Below, one piece after another: positions 48,401 through 56,050 of a stretch of 64,000 bases of DNA (the first letter of the stretch is position 1; every line of letters starts with the position of its first letter). The translations under genes were made by a program, and so were the position numbers. The stretch comes from an uncultured Erysipelotrichaceae bacterium (lineage in GTDB: Bacteria; Bacillota_I; Bacilli_A; RF39; UBA660), in the NCBI GenBank assembly GCA_902793375.1, contig CADBDE010000011.1:1-64000 (forward strand), in the 5' to 3' direction. The notes beneath the pieces were generated by a model. It worked only from the letters and a program-made list of their open reading frames with translations. It was not told the origin of the DNA and ran no database searches.

Positions 48401-49810
48401 TTACTTATACAATAAGATTAATTTATTTTTTGCTCTACTACAAGCTACATAAATTCTTCTAAGCATATCTTCTGTATCTTTAAATAAAGAACCGTTATTA
48501 GTATAAATCATATCTTTAATATCAACATACACATTATTATATGTTGAACCCTGTGATTTATGACTAGTAATCGCAAAACCATAATCAATATCTTTATCAA
48601 ATATGATTTTACCCATACTATCTTTTACCACATTTAAGGTAAGATATTCTTTTTTAAAGTTAAAATATGCTTTCCAAGCATTAGCCTTATCATTAGCGTT
48701 TCTAGCATTATTGGCAATACTTATAAGATTTTGTAATACTTGATAATATTTTTGATAAGTATAATTATCTTTATGGTCAATAATAAACATAGTAGGAGTT
48801 ATTTCTCCACCATATATTTTTTGAAACCTAACAAGATAACCTTTAAATTTATATGAATTATCTACAGTATCGATAATATCATGTACAATATATTCTTCAG
48901 AATTTAATAATATTGTATCATTGAATTTATCTACTATAGTTTGATAACTCATAAATAAATCATTTTTATCTATAATATCACTAATATCACCAATAATAGA
49001 TTTTCTTACAAAATTATTCCATTGATTTACTCTATCATTTTTATAAGCAATAATCTTATGTAATGCTACATCTTTTGTATAATCTTCGCTTTGAAAATTA
49101 TACTGTACTAATTCTGCAAAACGATTAGTATCTACAATACAATAACCTTCATTATTTTCATCAAATTTTTCTGGTACTTTAGTTATTTCTGTAAAGAATT
49201 TATAAGTTTTATTTTCAATATCTTTTCTTAATATTGCTAAAAGATTAGAAATAGGATTTGTTTTTTCTTGTCTAACAATTTGATTAAGATTAAAAACTTT
49301 ACTTACAAATTTAAATGCAGGAATATCTTTTTCATTAACAGGATTTAATTGCTTTGCATCTCCAGTAAATATAACTTTAATTTCAGCTTTTCTACAATAA
49401 TTATTAATATATTTAACTAATGCAGAATTAAGCATAGAAGCCTCATCAATTATAAGTAATTGTGTATTACCAAGTCTTGTTTTACCAACAGGTTTAAATA
49501 AAGGTTTATTTGGATCAAAGTAATCTAAATCAACTGTAAGTCTAAAACCAAATACAGATTGAATAGTATGAATATCTCTTTTACCAATAGCTTCACCTAA
49601 AACTCTACAAGCCTTATGTGTGGGAGCACAACAAGTAATTGTACTCCCACTTAACCCACAATTCATTATAACATATCTAAGAGCAAAAGTTTTTCCTGTT
49701 CCTGCTGGTCCAGTTAAAGCAACACTAATTTTATTTTCATCCCATTTAGATTGAATAAAATTAATTAAACCTTCAATAGCAACTTGTTGATCTCTAGTAA
49801 ATGTTATCAT
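48401..49810 (-). CDS. SF1B helicase, Dda/RecD-like
   Basis: 469 aa. Walker A GPAGTGKT at 34-41, CAPTHKACRVL (motif Ia), DEAS at 122-125 (Walker B), FTGDAKQL (motif III), then SHKSQGSTYNNVYVD (motif V) and RRIYVACSRAKNKL (motif VI). It unwinds DNA 5'-3' at the replication fork or during recombination, like T4 Dda. It is packed end to end with the polymerase and the upstream gene. It is complete, with all motifs intact. Confidence 0.9.
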   Translation of the reverse strand: MITFTRDQQVAIEGLINFIQSKWDENKISVALTGPAGTGKTFALRYVIMNCGLSGSTITCCAPTHKACRVLGEAIGKRDIHTIQSVFGFRLTVDLDYFDPNKPLFKPVGKTRLGNTQLLIIDEASMLNSALVKYINNYCRKAEIKVIFTGDAKQLNPVNEKDIPAFKFVSKVFNLNQIVRQEKTNPISNLLAILRKDIENKTYKFFTEITKVPEKFDENNEGYCIVDTNRFAELVQYNFQSEDYTKDVALHKIIAYKNDRVNQWNNFVRKSIIGDISDIIDKNDLFMSYQTIVDKFNDTILLNSEEYIVHDIIDTVDNSYKFKGYLVRFQKIYGGEITPTMFIIDHKDNYTYQKYYQVLQNLISIANNARNANDKANAWKAYFNFKKEYLTLNVVKDSMGKIIFDKDIDYGFAITSHKSQGSTYNNVYVDIKDMIYTNNGSLFKDTEDMLRRIYVACSRAKNKLILLYK

Positions 49811-50206
49811 TTAATATATATTAGGATTAATACATTTCTTAATTTTAAATTTAGGACTTTCAAGAGGTTTTTTGATAATATCCCCCCAACAAGGAAGACC
49901 AACAGCAAAAGGTGCATATCTACTATCCATAGCAACTCTATCTTCACATTCTCTACGAATAATTCGTATTCTGTGACCATATTTATCTCTATAATTTTGC
50001 AGCCATACCTCTTTTTTGCCTTTACAATCGTAACTATCATCAGTTATAGGATATGATTTATCTTCTACTTTAACTCTGATAGTATTATTTTCGTCTTTAA
50101 TGACTATTCCTCTAACATCTTTTTCAAGAGTTTCATAATTTGTAGTAGTTCTACTTCTAGTAGATTTTTCAACTACTTTAAATGCACCAAAGACAAAATG
50201 TGCCAT
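49811..50206 (-). CDS. Hypothetical protein upstream of helicase
   Basis: 131 aa. Beta-rich N-terminus (AHFVFGAFKVVEKSTRSR, VRGIVIKDENNTIRVKVED) and a basic middle (KYGHRIRIIRRECEDR). It directly abuts the helicase gene, so probably acts in replication, but no family is recognised. Confidence 0.55.
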   Translation of the reverse strand: MAHFVFGAFKVVEKSTRSRTTTNYETLEKDVRGIVIKDENNTIRVKVEDKSYPITDDSYDCKGKKEVWLQNYRDKYGHRIRIIRRECEDRVAMDSRYAPFAVGLPCWGDIIKKPLESPKFKIKKCINPNIY

Positions 50207-50210
50207 AATA

Positions 50211-50501
50211 TTATAATTCTATTCGTTTGATATTAACACTCATATTGCCTATATCTTTCTTTCGTTTAGGCTTATTATAAAGTGTTTTATCATCGTCATC
50301 TTCCTTTACGGGGGAACTTGCAGGTTTATTATCTAACCAAGTTTGTGTATATCCACAATAATGACAAAGATAATCAACTTTACCCCAAGAGCCATTACCT
50401 AATACACCTCTTGGTACTGAAATAACTTTCATTTTTGTATCAACTACACATTTCTTTTCTGCAAGACTTTTAATTACACTTGCTTCATCATACTTTTTCA
50501 T
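50211..50501 (-). CDS. Small zinc-ribbon-like protein
   Basis: 96 aa. CHYCGYTQTW (residues about 46-55) is a half zinc knuckle; a further Cys near residue 18 may complete it. An acidic stretch E-D-D-D-D follows, and element 50301 reads S-S-P-V-K just before it. The basic NKPKRKKD segment could bind nucleic acid. The function is unknown. Confidence 0.5.
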   Translation of the reverse strand: MKKYDEASVIKSLAEKKCVVDTKMKVISVPRGVLGNGSWGKVDYLCHYCGYTQTWLDNKPASSPVKEDDDDKTLYNKPKRKKDIGNMSVNIKRIEL

Positions 50502-50522
50502 ATTTTACGCAATTTTAAAGGG

Positions 50523-50897
50523 TTATTTTTTATTGTTAAGAATTTTATCTTCAAATGCTTTACAATCAGCATATAGTTTTTCAGTTGCTAAATTAGCAGC
50601 TCCAGCGGCTTTGTTAAAGTCAAAACCTTGTTGAATACATATTTTAAATATGTCACATCTAAAATATTTCCAAAAAGTTACAACATCAGTATTATTATTT
50701 ATATCATTAATAGCTTTTTGCATAATAGTTATTGGAAAACCTATTGATTCATCTTTAGGCTTATCTTCCAATAATTCTATTTCATCTTCAGCATAAGCAT
50801 TAAAATTATCATCAAGATAAAAAGTTTTACCACTATCAGCATTTTTTCGAACTTCAACTTCAACAATTTCTCCTGTATCTTTAATTTTTACTTTCAT
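50523..50897 (-). CDS. Hypothetical protein
   Basis: 124 aa. The N-terminus (MKVKIKDTGEIVEVEV...DDNFNAYAEDEIELLED) is a small beta domain of the type found in many gut-phage proteins. The C-terminus is helical (KYFRCDIFKICIQQGFDFNKAAG). It lies 3 nt from the next gene upstream. No function assigned. Confidence 0.5.
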   Translation of the reverse strand: MKVKIKDTGEIVEVEVRKNADSGKTFYLDDNFNAYAEDEIELLEDKPKDESIGFPITIMQKAINDINNNTDVVTFWKYFRCDIFKICIQQGFDFNKAAGAANLATEKLYADCKAFEDKILNNKK

Positions 50898-50900
50898 AAC

Positions 50901-51851
50901 TTATTCTTCGTAACTATTTTCAATTATTACATGAGGCTTATCACAATTACAAGTTAATTCTGTAATTTCTTCCCATTTATCTTTAGGATATAAATCACTA
51001 GTTATAAGTTCTGCATTATCTACAGATGTTATTATAATATGTCCATTTTCTTGCCTAAGACAATCAAATAATCTATCATATTTTCTAGCAGCAATTTCAA
51101 AAGCTTCATCTAAATTATTAGCAGCAACTAATATTCCACCACCACTATAAGGTAATTGAGCATTACAACCAAATACTTTCATATTATTCTTTTTATTTGG
51201 TTCAACTTTATTGGTAGGATTATATGTAATATCGTGAATTTTTCCATCAACCTTGCTTACATACCAATTACTTGCTTTAAAGTCAAGAACAGGCTTCTGC
51301 TTACCTTGCTTTTCAACATATTTACCGTATTCTGTTGGAGCATTTGCATTATCTTCTTTTGGACAATGTTCTTGAGTAAACAAACAATAAAGTTGTCTTG
51401 GTGTAATATGAAACTTTTGGTTTAGAATATTATCACTCCTACCAATGTAATTATCATTACCAACATATTCAAACCAATAAGAATTATCTTCTTTAAATAC
51501 ATCAAATGATTTTCTGCACTTGATGAAACGCCCACTTACAAAATTATACTTTTCTTTTTCGGCAACTTCATAAGATACTGTGTCTACTTTACCTTGTTTT
51601 TCAAGTTCATCTTTAGCATCACTTATACCTTTCAGGTAAGCATCATCAATATCTTTCTTAGTATAACCTTGCTTTTCAAGCCAAGCAATAGCATCTATAA
51701 GACTGATACCGCAGAAGCCTATATTATTTGCTTTTTGCTGTAATTTACAATATTTAATAAGTGTTTTTCTAATCTTTTCATCCTCATTACCTACATTGCT
51801 AAGTGTTGCCGCTAAAGTTAGTGCAGCAGGTTTTATAATGTTTTTCTTCAT
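50901..51851 (-). CDS. Gut-phage 'LEKQG' repeat-type protein
   Basis: 316 aa. AWLEKQGY and YVEKQGKQKPVLDFKASNWYVSKVDGKIHDI match a widespread but uncharacterised Bacteroides phage/prophage family with E-K-Q-G linkers and a small FKxxxWxVSKxDGKIHxI beta domain. Residues 1-70 are helical. A C-terminal module (AANNLDEAFEIAARKYDRL) looks like a separate domain. It overlaps the downstream-type paralogue gene by 4 nt. The role is unknown. Confidence 0.5.
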   Translation of the reverse strand: MKKNIIKPAALTLAATLSNVGNEDEKIRKTLIKYCKLQQKANNIGFCGISLIDAIAWLEKQGYTKKDIDDAYLKGISDAKDELEKQGKVDTVSYEVAEKEKYNFVSGRFIKCRKSFDVFKEDNSYWFEYVGNDNYIGRSDNILNQKFHITPRQLYCLFTQEHCPKEDNANAPTEYGKYVEKQGKQKPVLDFKASNWYVSKVDGKIHDITYNPTNKVEPNKKNNMKVFGCNAQLPYSGGGILVAANNLDEAFEIAARKYDRLFDCLRQENGHIIITSVDNAELITSDLYPKDKWEEITELTCNCDKPHVIIENSYEE

Positions 51852-52207
51852 ATTATATTAAATTCTTTTAACATATCTTCTATTTCAATTGTATCATCTT
51901 TATAAACATCTAATAGATATTTCATAAATTTAATTCTATCATCATTGTTATTAAACCATACTTCTCCACTTCTAGGAGTTGTAGCATTAAAATGTTTAAT
52001 AGCTACTTCTCTATTAAAAGCAGGAAATATTTTATTAAGATTTTCAGAAATATTTCTGTATACTTTAGATATATCAGAAACATTTATATTTATAGATATA
52101 CTATCAAGAATAGCTGTAGTTAAAGCAGGACATATAAAAGAAACATATCCACCATCATTATCAAGTATAGGCTCAGCAGTCTTTTTTAATATATCAATTC
52201 TTTTCAT
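51848..52207 (-). CDS. Early protein, paralogue of the adjacent upstream gene
   Basis: 119 aa. Its C-terminal block V-W-F-N-N-N-D-D-R-I-K-F followed by LLDVYKDD closely matches I-W-F-S-N-N-K-D-R-A-G-F / LIDVYKDD of the next gene upstream, so the two come from a tandem duplication. The N-terminal halves have diverged. It overlaps both neighbours by 4 nt (ATGA-type). The function is unknown. Confidence 0.6.
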   Translation of the reverse strand: MKRIDILKKTAEPILDNDGGYVSFICPALTTAILDSISININVSDISKVYRNISENLNKIFPAFNREVAIKHFNATTPRSGEVWFNNNDDRIKFMKYLLDVYKDDTIEIEDMLKEFNII

Positions 52208-52536
52208 AATATTTTATTATTTTCTATAAGTTTTTTATATTTCTTTTTTATATCTGTTTTATCATCTTTATAAACATCTATTAAATGGTCAAGAAAGCCA
52301 GCCCTATCTTTATTATTACTAAACCATATATAATTATCATTAGGGTTTGCAAAACCTGCCTCTAAAGCATATTTATAATTAAATTTTGGAAGTAATTCTG
52401 GTATAATTTCATCAGCTTTACTATATTGCACTTCAAGATTATCATGTATACTTTGTTTAATAGCTATACATAAATAATCTGCAAGTGGTATAAATAATAT
52501 CTTTTTAGCATATCTTAAAATAGTAACTCTTCTCAT
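52204..52536 (-). CDS. Early protein, tandem paralogue
   Basis: 110 aa. It shares the WFxNNxDRxxFxxxLxDVYKDD block with the following gene (residues about 68-92). A basic Lys-rich C-terminus (DIKKKYKKLIE) differs from the acidic one of its partner. The function is unknown. Confidence 0.6.
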   Translation of the reverse strand: MRRVTILRYAKKILFIPLADYLCIAIKQSIHDNLEVQYSKADEIIPELLPKFNYKYALEAGFANPNDNYIWFSNNKDRAGFLDHLIDVYKDDKTDIKKKYKKLIENNKIL

Positions 52537-52548
52537 AGTATTAACTTT

Positions 52549-52644
52549 TTAGGGATTCCCCGTAAGGAAAGCAATATAAATAACAACTTCAATACAAACA
52601 AAATAAACAATAAGAGCAATGATAAATTTAATGCAAACTTTCAT
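52549..52644 (-). CDS. 31-aa single-pass membrane peptide
   Basis: An ATG at 52644 opens a 31-codon frame that is almost entirely hydrophobic (FIIALIVYFVCIEVVIYIA) and ends F-L-T-G-N-P-stop, where the last codons are encoded by a CCTTACGGGG element (52555-52569). It overlaps the preceding gene's end by 17 nt and ends 12 nt before the next gene's start, normal spacing for this operon. Confidence 0.5.
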   Translation of the reverse strand: MKVCIKFIIALIVYFVCIEVVIYIAFLTGNP

Positions 52645-52879
52645 ATCTCCTATCATAATGTCTTTTTATAGAAACATTATTTTTTAAATCTATGTCAGTA
52701 TTAAGTTTATCATAATAAATAATAGCCTTATAAGTTTTTCGCTCATCATTGTTTCTAAATATGATTCTACAATCTTTAGTATAGAAAGTTACATCAAGAA
52801 TAACATTTTGTTTTTCTGTAACTTTATTTATTATATCTTGTAATCTATTTTGCAAATCTTTTCCTATATTTATATACAT
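52628..52879 (-). CDS. Small hypothetical protein
   Basis: 83 aa, alpha/beta (GKDLQNRLQDIINKVTEKQ helix, then VILDVTFYTKDCRIIFRN strands), basic C-terminus. No family recognised. A large inverted repeat lies just upstream (52920-52986). Confidence 0.5.
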   Translation of the reverse strand: MYINIGKDLQNRLQDIINKVTEKQNVILDVTFYTKDCRIIFRNNDERKTYKAIIYYDKLNTDIDLKNNVSIKRHYDRRYESLH

Positions 52880-52919
52880 AAAATACTATAAATTTATAAG
52901 AAATTAATTCAAATAAGGC

Positions 52920-52986
52920 TCTACAAAGGCTTAAAATATTTGAGGTGATTAATTTATCATCTTTAATATAAAACCTTTGTAGAAGC
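52920..52986. repeat. Long-loop inverted repeat upstream of the 83-aa gene
   Basis: CTACAAAGGCTTAAAATAT (52922-52940 approx.) is complementary to ATATAAAACCTTTGTAG near 52970-52986, separated by about 30 nt. It is followed by a GC-rich patch (AGCCGTAGGGCT near 53000) related to the GCTTGTAGGGCT family. It lies in the 130-bp leader between two early genes and may be a terminator or leader structure. Confidence 0.5.
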
Positions 52987-53009
52987 CACGCAGACAAGCC
53001 GTAGGGCTA

Positions 53010-53312
53010 TTATACTGGGATTTTGCAGTAACGGCGACAAATGTAGTCAGCGGCTGCAAATAGTTCGCACTCATCTTTCATAATAACACCATTAGGAGTA
53101 ATAATAGTATATGTAATAACAGTAAATTGACTTTTATTATTACTACTTATAATATATCTAAATGATATATGATTAATTACACCTAATCGTACATTATTTT
53201 CAGGAATTTTTCCATAAATGAAACCAACAATATCACCAATCTTATATTTGGCATTTTCCTTTAGATATTGTTCTTCCATTTCTTGTTCTTTTAAATCTTG
53301 TTCGTTGTCCAT
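53010..53312 (-). CDS. Early protein with small beta-barrel-like domain
   Basis: 100 aa. Residues 20-75 (KYKIGDIVGFIYG...LGVINHISFRYIIS...TVITYTIITPNG) look like a KOW/SH3-type barrel, a form common in small phage regulators. An acidic N-terminus and a CRRYCK end flank it. Its leader contains a terminator-like hairpin and the GNRA-hairpin array (53386-53646). Confidence 0.5.
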   Translation of the reverse strand: MDNEQDLKEQEMEEQYLKENAKYKIGDIVGFIYGKIPENNVRLGVINHISFRYIISSNNKSQFTVITYTIITPNGVIMKDECELFAAADYICRRYCKIPV

Positions 53313-53332
53313 GATATTATATTATTTATTAT

Positions 53333-53377
53333 AAAATAAAACCCACAGAAAGCAATAATAATATCACTCTCTGTGGG
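53333..53377 (-). terminator. Terminator-like hairpin in the 53010-53312 leader
   Basis: CCCACAG (53342-53348) pairs with CTGTGGG (53371-53377), extended by AAAG/CTCT partly; the minus strand continues with TTTTATTTTA. It ends the transcript of the 63-aa gene or attenuates the next one. Confidence 0.7.
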
Positions 53378-53385
53378 ATAATAAA

Positions 53386-53646
53386 TACTACTTTTACAAG
53401 CAATACTTAAAACAAAAACAAAATTCATCTAAAATTCACAAAAGCGTTTACTTGACTTAGGTCTATACTTTCACAAGCATTATCACGACCTTAACAATGT
53501 TTAACTCAATATGTTTAACTTTAAAAAGGGTAAAAAGATTCATCTTAAAAACCTATACTACTTTCACAAGCAATATAGGTAGATTCTGATTCATGTATAA
53601 AAACATCGGACTATAGGTCTATAGTTTCACAACTATTTTTATGACC
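53386..53646 (-). ncRNA. Array of four GNRA-tetraloop hairpins
   Basis: In the transcribed (minus) strand four hairpins share the core GCTT-GTGA-AAGT: 53646-53616 (ATAGTT-GTGA-AACTAT inside GGTC/GACC), 53580-53551 (inside ACCTATA/TATAGGT), 53490-53460 (ATGCTT-GTGA-AAGTAT inside GGTC/GACC) and about 53410-53386 (GCTT-GTAA-AAGT inside AAGTA/TATTT). All loops fit GNRA. Stem bases differ between copies but pairing is kept, which suggests RNA structure rather than chance. They lie in the 364-bp leader between two early genes, spaced 60-90 nt apart. Short ORFs ending at some hairpin stops are an alternative reading. Confidence 0.65.
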
Positions 53647-53676
53647 GCCATTGAGTATATAATCAACAATAAACCT

Positions 53677-53868
53677 CTAATTATAATAACCATAAATATC
53701 TTCTCCAATTTCTTCATCTGGAGTTTGTTCAGGTTCAAATGCAATATCATCAATATCCTTATCAAAAGTTTCTCGATGAATTTCAATACCTTCTTCAATG
53801 TTGTCAAACTGAGTAGTATCTTCTATCTGAACATCTACAAAATCTGGTTGTAAATAACTTTTACTCAT
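53677..53868 (-). CDS. Small acidic early protein
   Basis: 63 aa, strongly acidic (D/E clusters), probably unstructured in part, ending D-I-Y-G-Y-Y-N. It overlaps the upstream gene by 4 nt (ATGA). Highly acidic small early phage proteins sometimes mimic DNA or inhibit host enzymes, but nothing specific is visible here. Confidence 0.6.
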   Translation of the reverse strand: MSKSYLQPDFVDVQIEDTTQFDNIEEGIEIHRETFDKDIDDIAFEPEQTPDEEIGEDIYGYYN

Positions 53869-54287
53869 TTTTCTTCTGTTAGTTTTAAATCCTTATCATC
53901 AATATACTCTTTAATAACCTTTGTGAAGTTATCCATTGCATTATTAATGCCCTCAATAATACAATTAATAACCCACTCTTTGTTATATGTATAATCATGG
54001 TTTAAACCAGCACAAGAAACTGTAAATTTATTCCATGCAAAAGTTACATATAACTTATCATCTTCTTTGTACAATTTAGCTGCTTTAAGAGCAGCAACAA
54101 TACTCAATGCTGTAAAATGACGAATATCGGCATTAAGTTTAATCTTCTTGACAAGGTTAGTAGTAACTTCATCAATCTGATACTTATTAATAACACTTCC
54201 TTTACGGGGAGTCTTATTATATTTCTTAGCACTTGTAGCATCTTTAGCTACATCAACTACAACTTGTTTTTCTGCGTTATTTTCCAT
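53865..54287 (-). CDS. Early protein, unknown
   Basis: 140 aa. Lys/Ala-rich N-terminus with element 54197 read as N-K-T-P-R-K-G-S, then a compact alpha/beta body (IRHFTALSIVAALKAAKL, LYVTFAWNKFTVSCAG). Codon use is somewhat GC-richer than average. A Bacteroides-type promoter lies about 27 nt upstream. It is translationally coupled to the 63-aa gene. Confidence 0.55.
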   Translation of the reverse strand: MENNAEKQVVVDVAKDATSAKKYNKTPRKGSVINKYQIDEVTTNLVKKIKLNADIRHFTALSIVAALKAAKLYKEDDKLYVTFAWNKFTVSCAGLNHDYTYNKEWVINCIIEGINNAMDNFTKVIKEYIDDKDLKLTEEK

Positions 54288-54313
54288 ATCAATTAAATGT
54301 TTAAAATTTTTAG

Positions 54314-54345
54314 CAAATATAAATATATTACCTTAATAAAGCAAT
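54314..54345 (-). promoter_or_regulatory. Bacteroides-type promoter for the 140-aa early gene
   Basis: Minus-strand TATATTTG (54321-54314) with ATTG 20 nt upstream (54345-54342), a near-consensus -7 and weak -33. Confidence 0.6.
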
Positions 54346-54372
54346 AGTTTTTTTAATTTTAACTAAAATTAA

Positions 54373-54448
54373 CAATCGCTACCTTGTCCTTGATTAGTAT
54401 GAACATTACATGGCTAAAAAGGCTTATCAAGAACAAGAATAGCGATTG
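54373..54448. repeat. Imperfect inverted repeat of about 25 nt per arm
   Basis: CAATCGCTACCTTGTCC... (54373-54397) is nearly complementary to ...AAGAATAGCGATTG (54423-54448) around a 25-nt loop. The right arm contains TTATCAAGAACAA, shared with the 55.8-56.0 kb repeats. It lies between a terminator and a promoter in an early intergenic gap and could fold as a strong RNA stem or be a binding site. Confidence 0.65.
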
Positions 54449-54455
54449 CAATATT

Positions 54456-54491
54456 AGTTTTAATTATAGTGGTATTTCTACCACTATAATT
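54456..54491 (-). terminator. Terminator of the 189-aa early gene
   Basis: AATTATAGTGGTA (54462-54474) pairs perfectly with TACCACTATAATT (54479-54491), a 13-bp stem with a 4-nt loop, 3 nt after the gene's stop; TTAAAACT follows on the minus strand. Confidence 0.85.
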
Positions 54492-54493
54492 GT

Positions 54494-55063
54494 TTACTCT
54501 GCATCATCTTCCATCAGCATTACATCAAAGATTTTAGAGAGTTGTTTCATACCAGTGTTGCTCAATGTAATTTTAACAACATGATTAATGATAACATCAT
54601 GGTCAAATACTTGCTCAACACCATTACGAGAGAATGGATTGGTATAAGGTTCACCAGCTGCAACTTCCTGCTGTATAATATCAATAGTAGCAGCAGTTAA
54701 AATCATAGCCATAACCTTAGGCTTTTCGATTAGAATATTAGCAGCCCAAGCTGTTTCTTCTGAATCTTTTAGCAATGCACCAATAGCATAATTACTACTA
54801 AAAATGATATTACTATCACTTTTAGAATAATTACCACTCTCATCACTCAACATAGCTGGAACTTGTCTGTTAAGATTAATGCCTAATCTTACATAGTTAT
54901 CAAATTTTGTTACACTTACTGAACGAACAGTAAGTTTATTAACTCTCTGACAACCTTGCTTAATAAGTTCAGCTACGATTTCTTTAACATCGTAATTAAC
55001 GGGAGTAGTAATAACATCATTTACTACAGTTGCTTCAGCAACATTCTTTACATTTTCTTCCAT
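54494..55063 (-). CDS. Early protein, unknown, GC-richer codons
   Basis: 189 aa, compact alpha/beta with SVSVTKFDNYVRLGINLNRQVPAML and a long central helix (ETAWAANILIEKPKVMAMILTAATIDIIQQEVA). It has its own strong terminator. GC-richer codon choice suggests high expression. No family recognised. Confidence 0.55.
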   Translation of the reverse strand: MEENVKNVAEATVVNDVITTPVNYDVKEIVAELIKQGCQRVNKLTVRSVSVTKFDNYVRLGINLNRQVPAMLSDESGNYSKSDSNIIFSSNYAIGALLKDSEETAWAANILIEKPKVMAMILTAATIDIIQQEVAAGEPYTNPFSRNGVEQVFDHDVIINHVVKITLSNTGMKQLSKIFDVMLMEDDAE

Positions 55064-55090
55064 AATAAAATAAGTTTAAATAGTTAATAA

Positions 55091-55216
55091 TTAAATAATA
55101 AATAAATGTATAATGTAGAATAATACTACAATCGAAACCAATACGGATAATATAAACATTATCCATGCCCAAAATATTAAAAACTTTTGGACTTTATTTA
55201 GATTTATTTTTTTCAT
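55091..55216 (-). CDS. 41-aa membrane protein
   Basis: ATG at 55216 opens 41 codons with a single hydrophobic span (FLIFWAWIMFILSVLVSIVV) after a short basic N-terminus. Its start overlaps the end of the 58-aa membrane gene by 23 nt. It is probably co-translated with that gene; together they may form a small membrane pair. Too short for homology judgement. Confidence 0.45.
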   Translation of the reverse strand: MKKINLNKVQKFLIFWAWIMFILSVLVSIVVLFYIIHLFII

Positions 55217-55370
55217 AATTTTTATTTTCAATTTCTGTGCCTATAATATAGGTACTTATCATTATAGAAATACACACAAAATATGTGTTATTGTCAATAG
55301 CTTTATCAAGTAAAGCAAACAATAAACATATAACAAATACACCATAAATAAGAAGATTACTTATTTTCAT
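55194..55370 (-). CDS. 58-aa membrane protein
   Basis: I choose ATG 55370 (MKISNLLIYG) over the longer frame from 55469, whose extra N-terminus overlaps the preceding small gene. Two hydrophobic spans (LLIYGVFVICLLFALL, YFVCISIMISTYIIG) are followed by a charged tail. The function is unknown. Confidence 0.5.
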   Translation of the reverse strand: MKISNLLIYGVFVICLLFALLDKAIDNNTYFVCISIMISTYIIGTEIENKNYEKNKSK

Positions 55371-55458
55371 AGCAAAATCAATATTATTAAAAGTTAAAAA
55401 CCATAGTAGCCTATTTATGCTAAATAACAATGTTATAAAACAGTGTTTAAAAACAATG

Positions 55459-55620
55459 TTATAAAACATATTTTTTGAGAATAGCTATAAAAGCAATAGG
55501 TTCGGCAGGAATATTATCTTGAATAATATAAGGAGGAAAAGAAGAGGGAAAATAAAGTGTTGGAAAGGTATTAGTACCACTAACAACACCACCAACACTT
55601 CCTTTAATTATAAATCCCAT
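55459..55620 (-). CDS. 53-aa Pro/aromatic-rich small protein
   Basis: An ATG at 55620 overlaps the stop of the previous gene by 13 nt. The protein is Gly/Val-rich at first (GSVGGVVSGTNTF) then Pro/aromatic-rich (LYFPSSFPPYII). The overlap typical of this operon supports it. The function is unknown. Confidence 0.4.
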   Translation of the reverse strand: MGFIIKGSVGGVVSGTNTFPTLYFPSSFPPYIIQDNIPAEPIAFIAILKKYVL

Positions 55621-55784
55621 TCTCTCATAGCTTCATCAGGCGTTAAACCCGATTCAATTTCGTTTAAAACTTCCCAAACAAGTTTATATTCTATAACAAC
55701 ATTTATTTGTTCTTTTGTAAAACCTGCTTTTGCAAGTTCATCTCTTGCAGTTGTTTCATTTTTTAATTCTTTTATACTTTTCAT
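55608..55784 (-). CDS. 58-aa helical early protein
   Basis: ATG at 55784 opens 58 codons: an E/K-rich first helix (KSIKELKNETTARDELAKAG), FTKEQINVVIEYKLVWEVLNEI and GLTPDEAMREWDL. The composition is that of a real small soluble helical protein. Unknown family. Confidence 0.55.
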   Translation of the reverse strand: MKSIKELKNETTARDELAKAGFTKEQINVVIEYKLVWEVLNEIESGLTPDEAMREWDL

Positions 55785-55833
55785 AATATCAATATTTTTT
55801 ATTTAAACATTATCAATAATAAATTGTTATTCT

Positions 55834-56043
55834 TTATCAAGAACAACATCGGAATTAGTTTCGTATGGATGAGTAAAATGTTTTTGATAATTATATTTAT
55901 TTCTATTATTGGCATCGTTGTGAAATAATATTAACAACATCAATAATAGAAACTTATCAAGAACAATAGCAAGGTTAGTTTCCTATGGTTGAGTCTATAT
56001 TAGTTTCATTTGGACGAGTATGATTAGTTTCGTAAGGATGAGT
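55834..56043. repeat. Short early-region repeats (TTAGTTTCGTATGGATGAGT family)
   Basis: Consensus RTTAGTTTCNTATGGATGAGT occurs at 55854-55874, 55974-55994, 55999-56019 and 56023-56043, with a diverged fifth copy at 56629-56649. Two copies are preceded by TTATCAAGAACAA (about 55836 and 55954), which also occurs at 54424. On the minus strand the copies could encode T-H-P-Y-E-T-N, but no start codon precedes them and stops interrupt them, so I treat them as DNA or RNA repeats. Confidence 0.75.
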
Positions 56044-56050
56044 AAGATTA

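Larger units (their letters stand above)
53313..53676. other. 364-bp gap between early genes
   Basis: Contains the terminator-like hairpin (53333-53377) and the four-hairpin array (53386-53646). Between the hairpins are very short minus-strand frames (10, 13 and 26 codons), each ending at or inside a hairpin. I see no longer gene. Confidence 0.7.
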
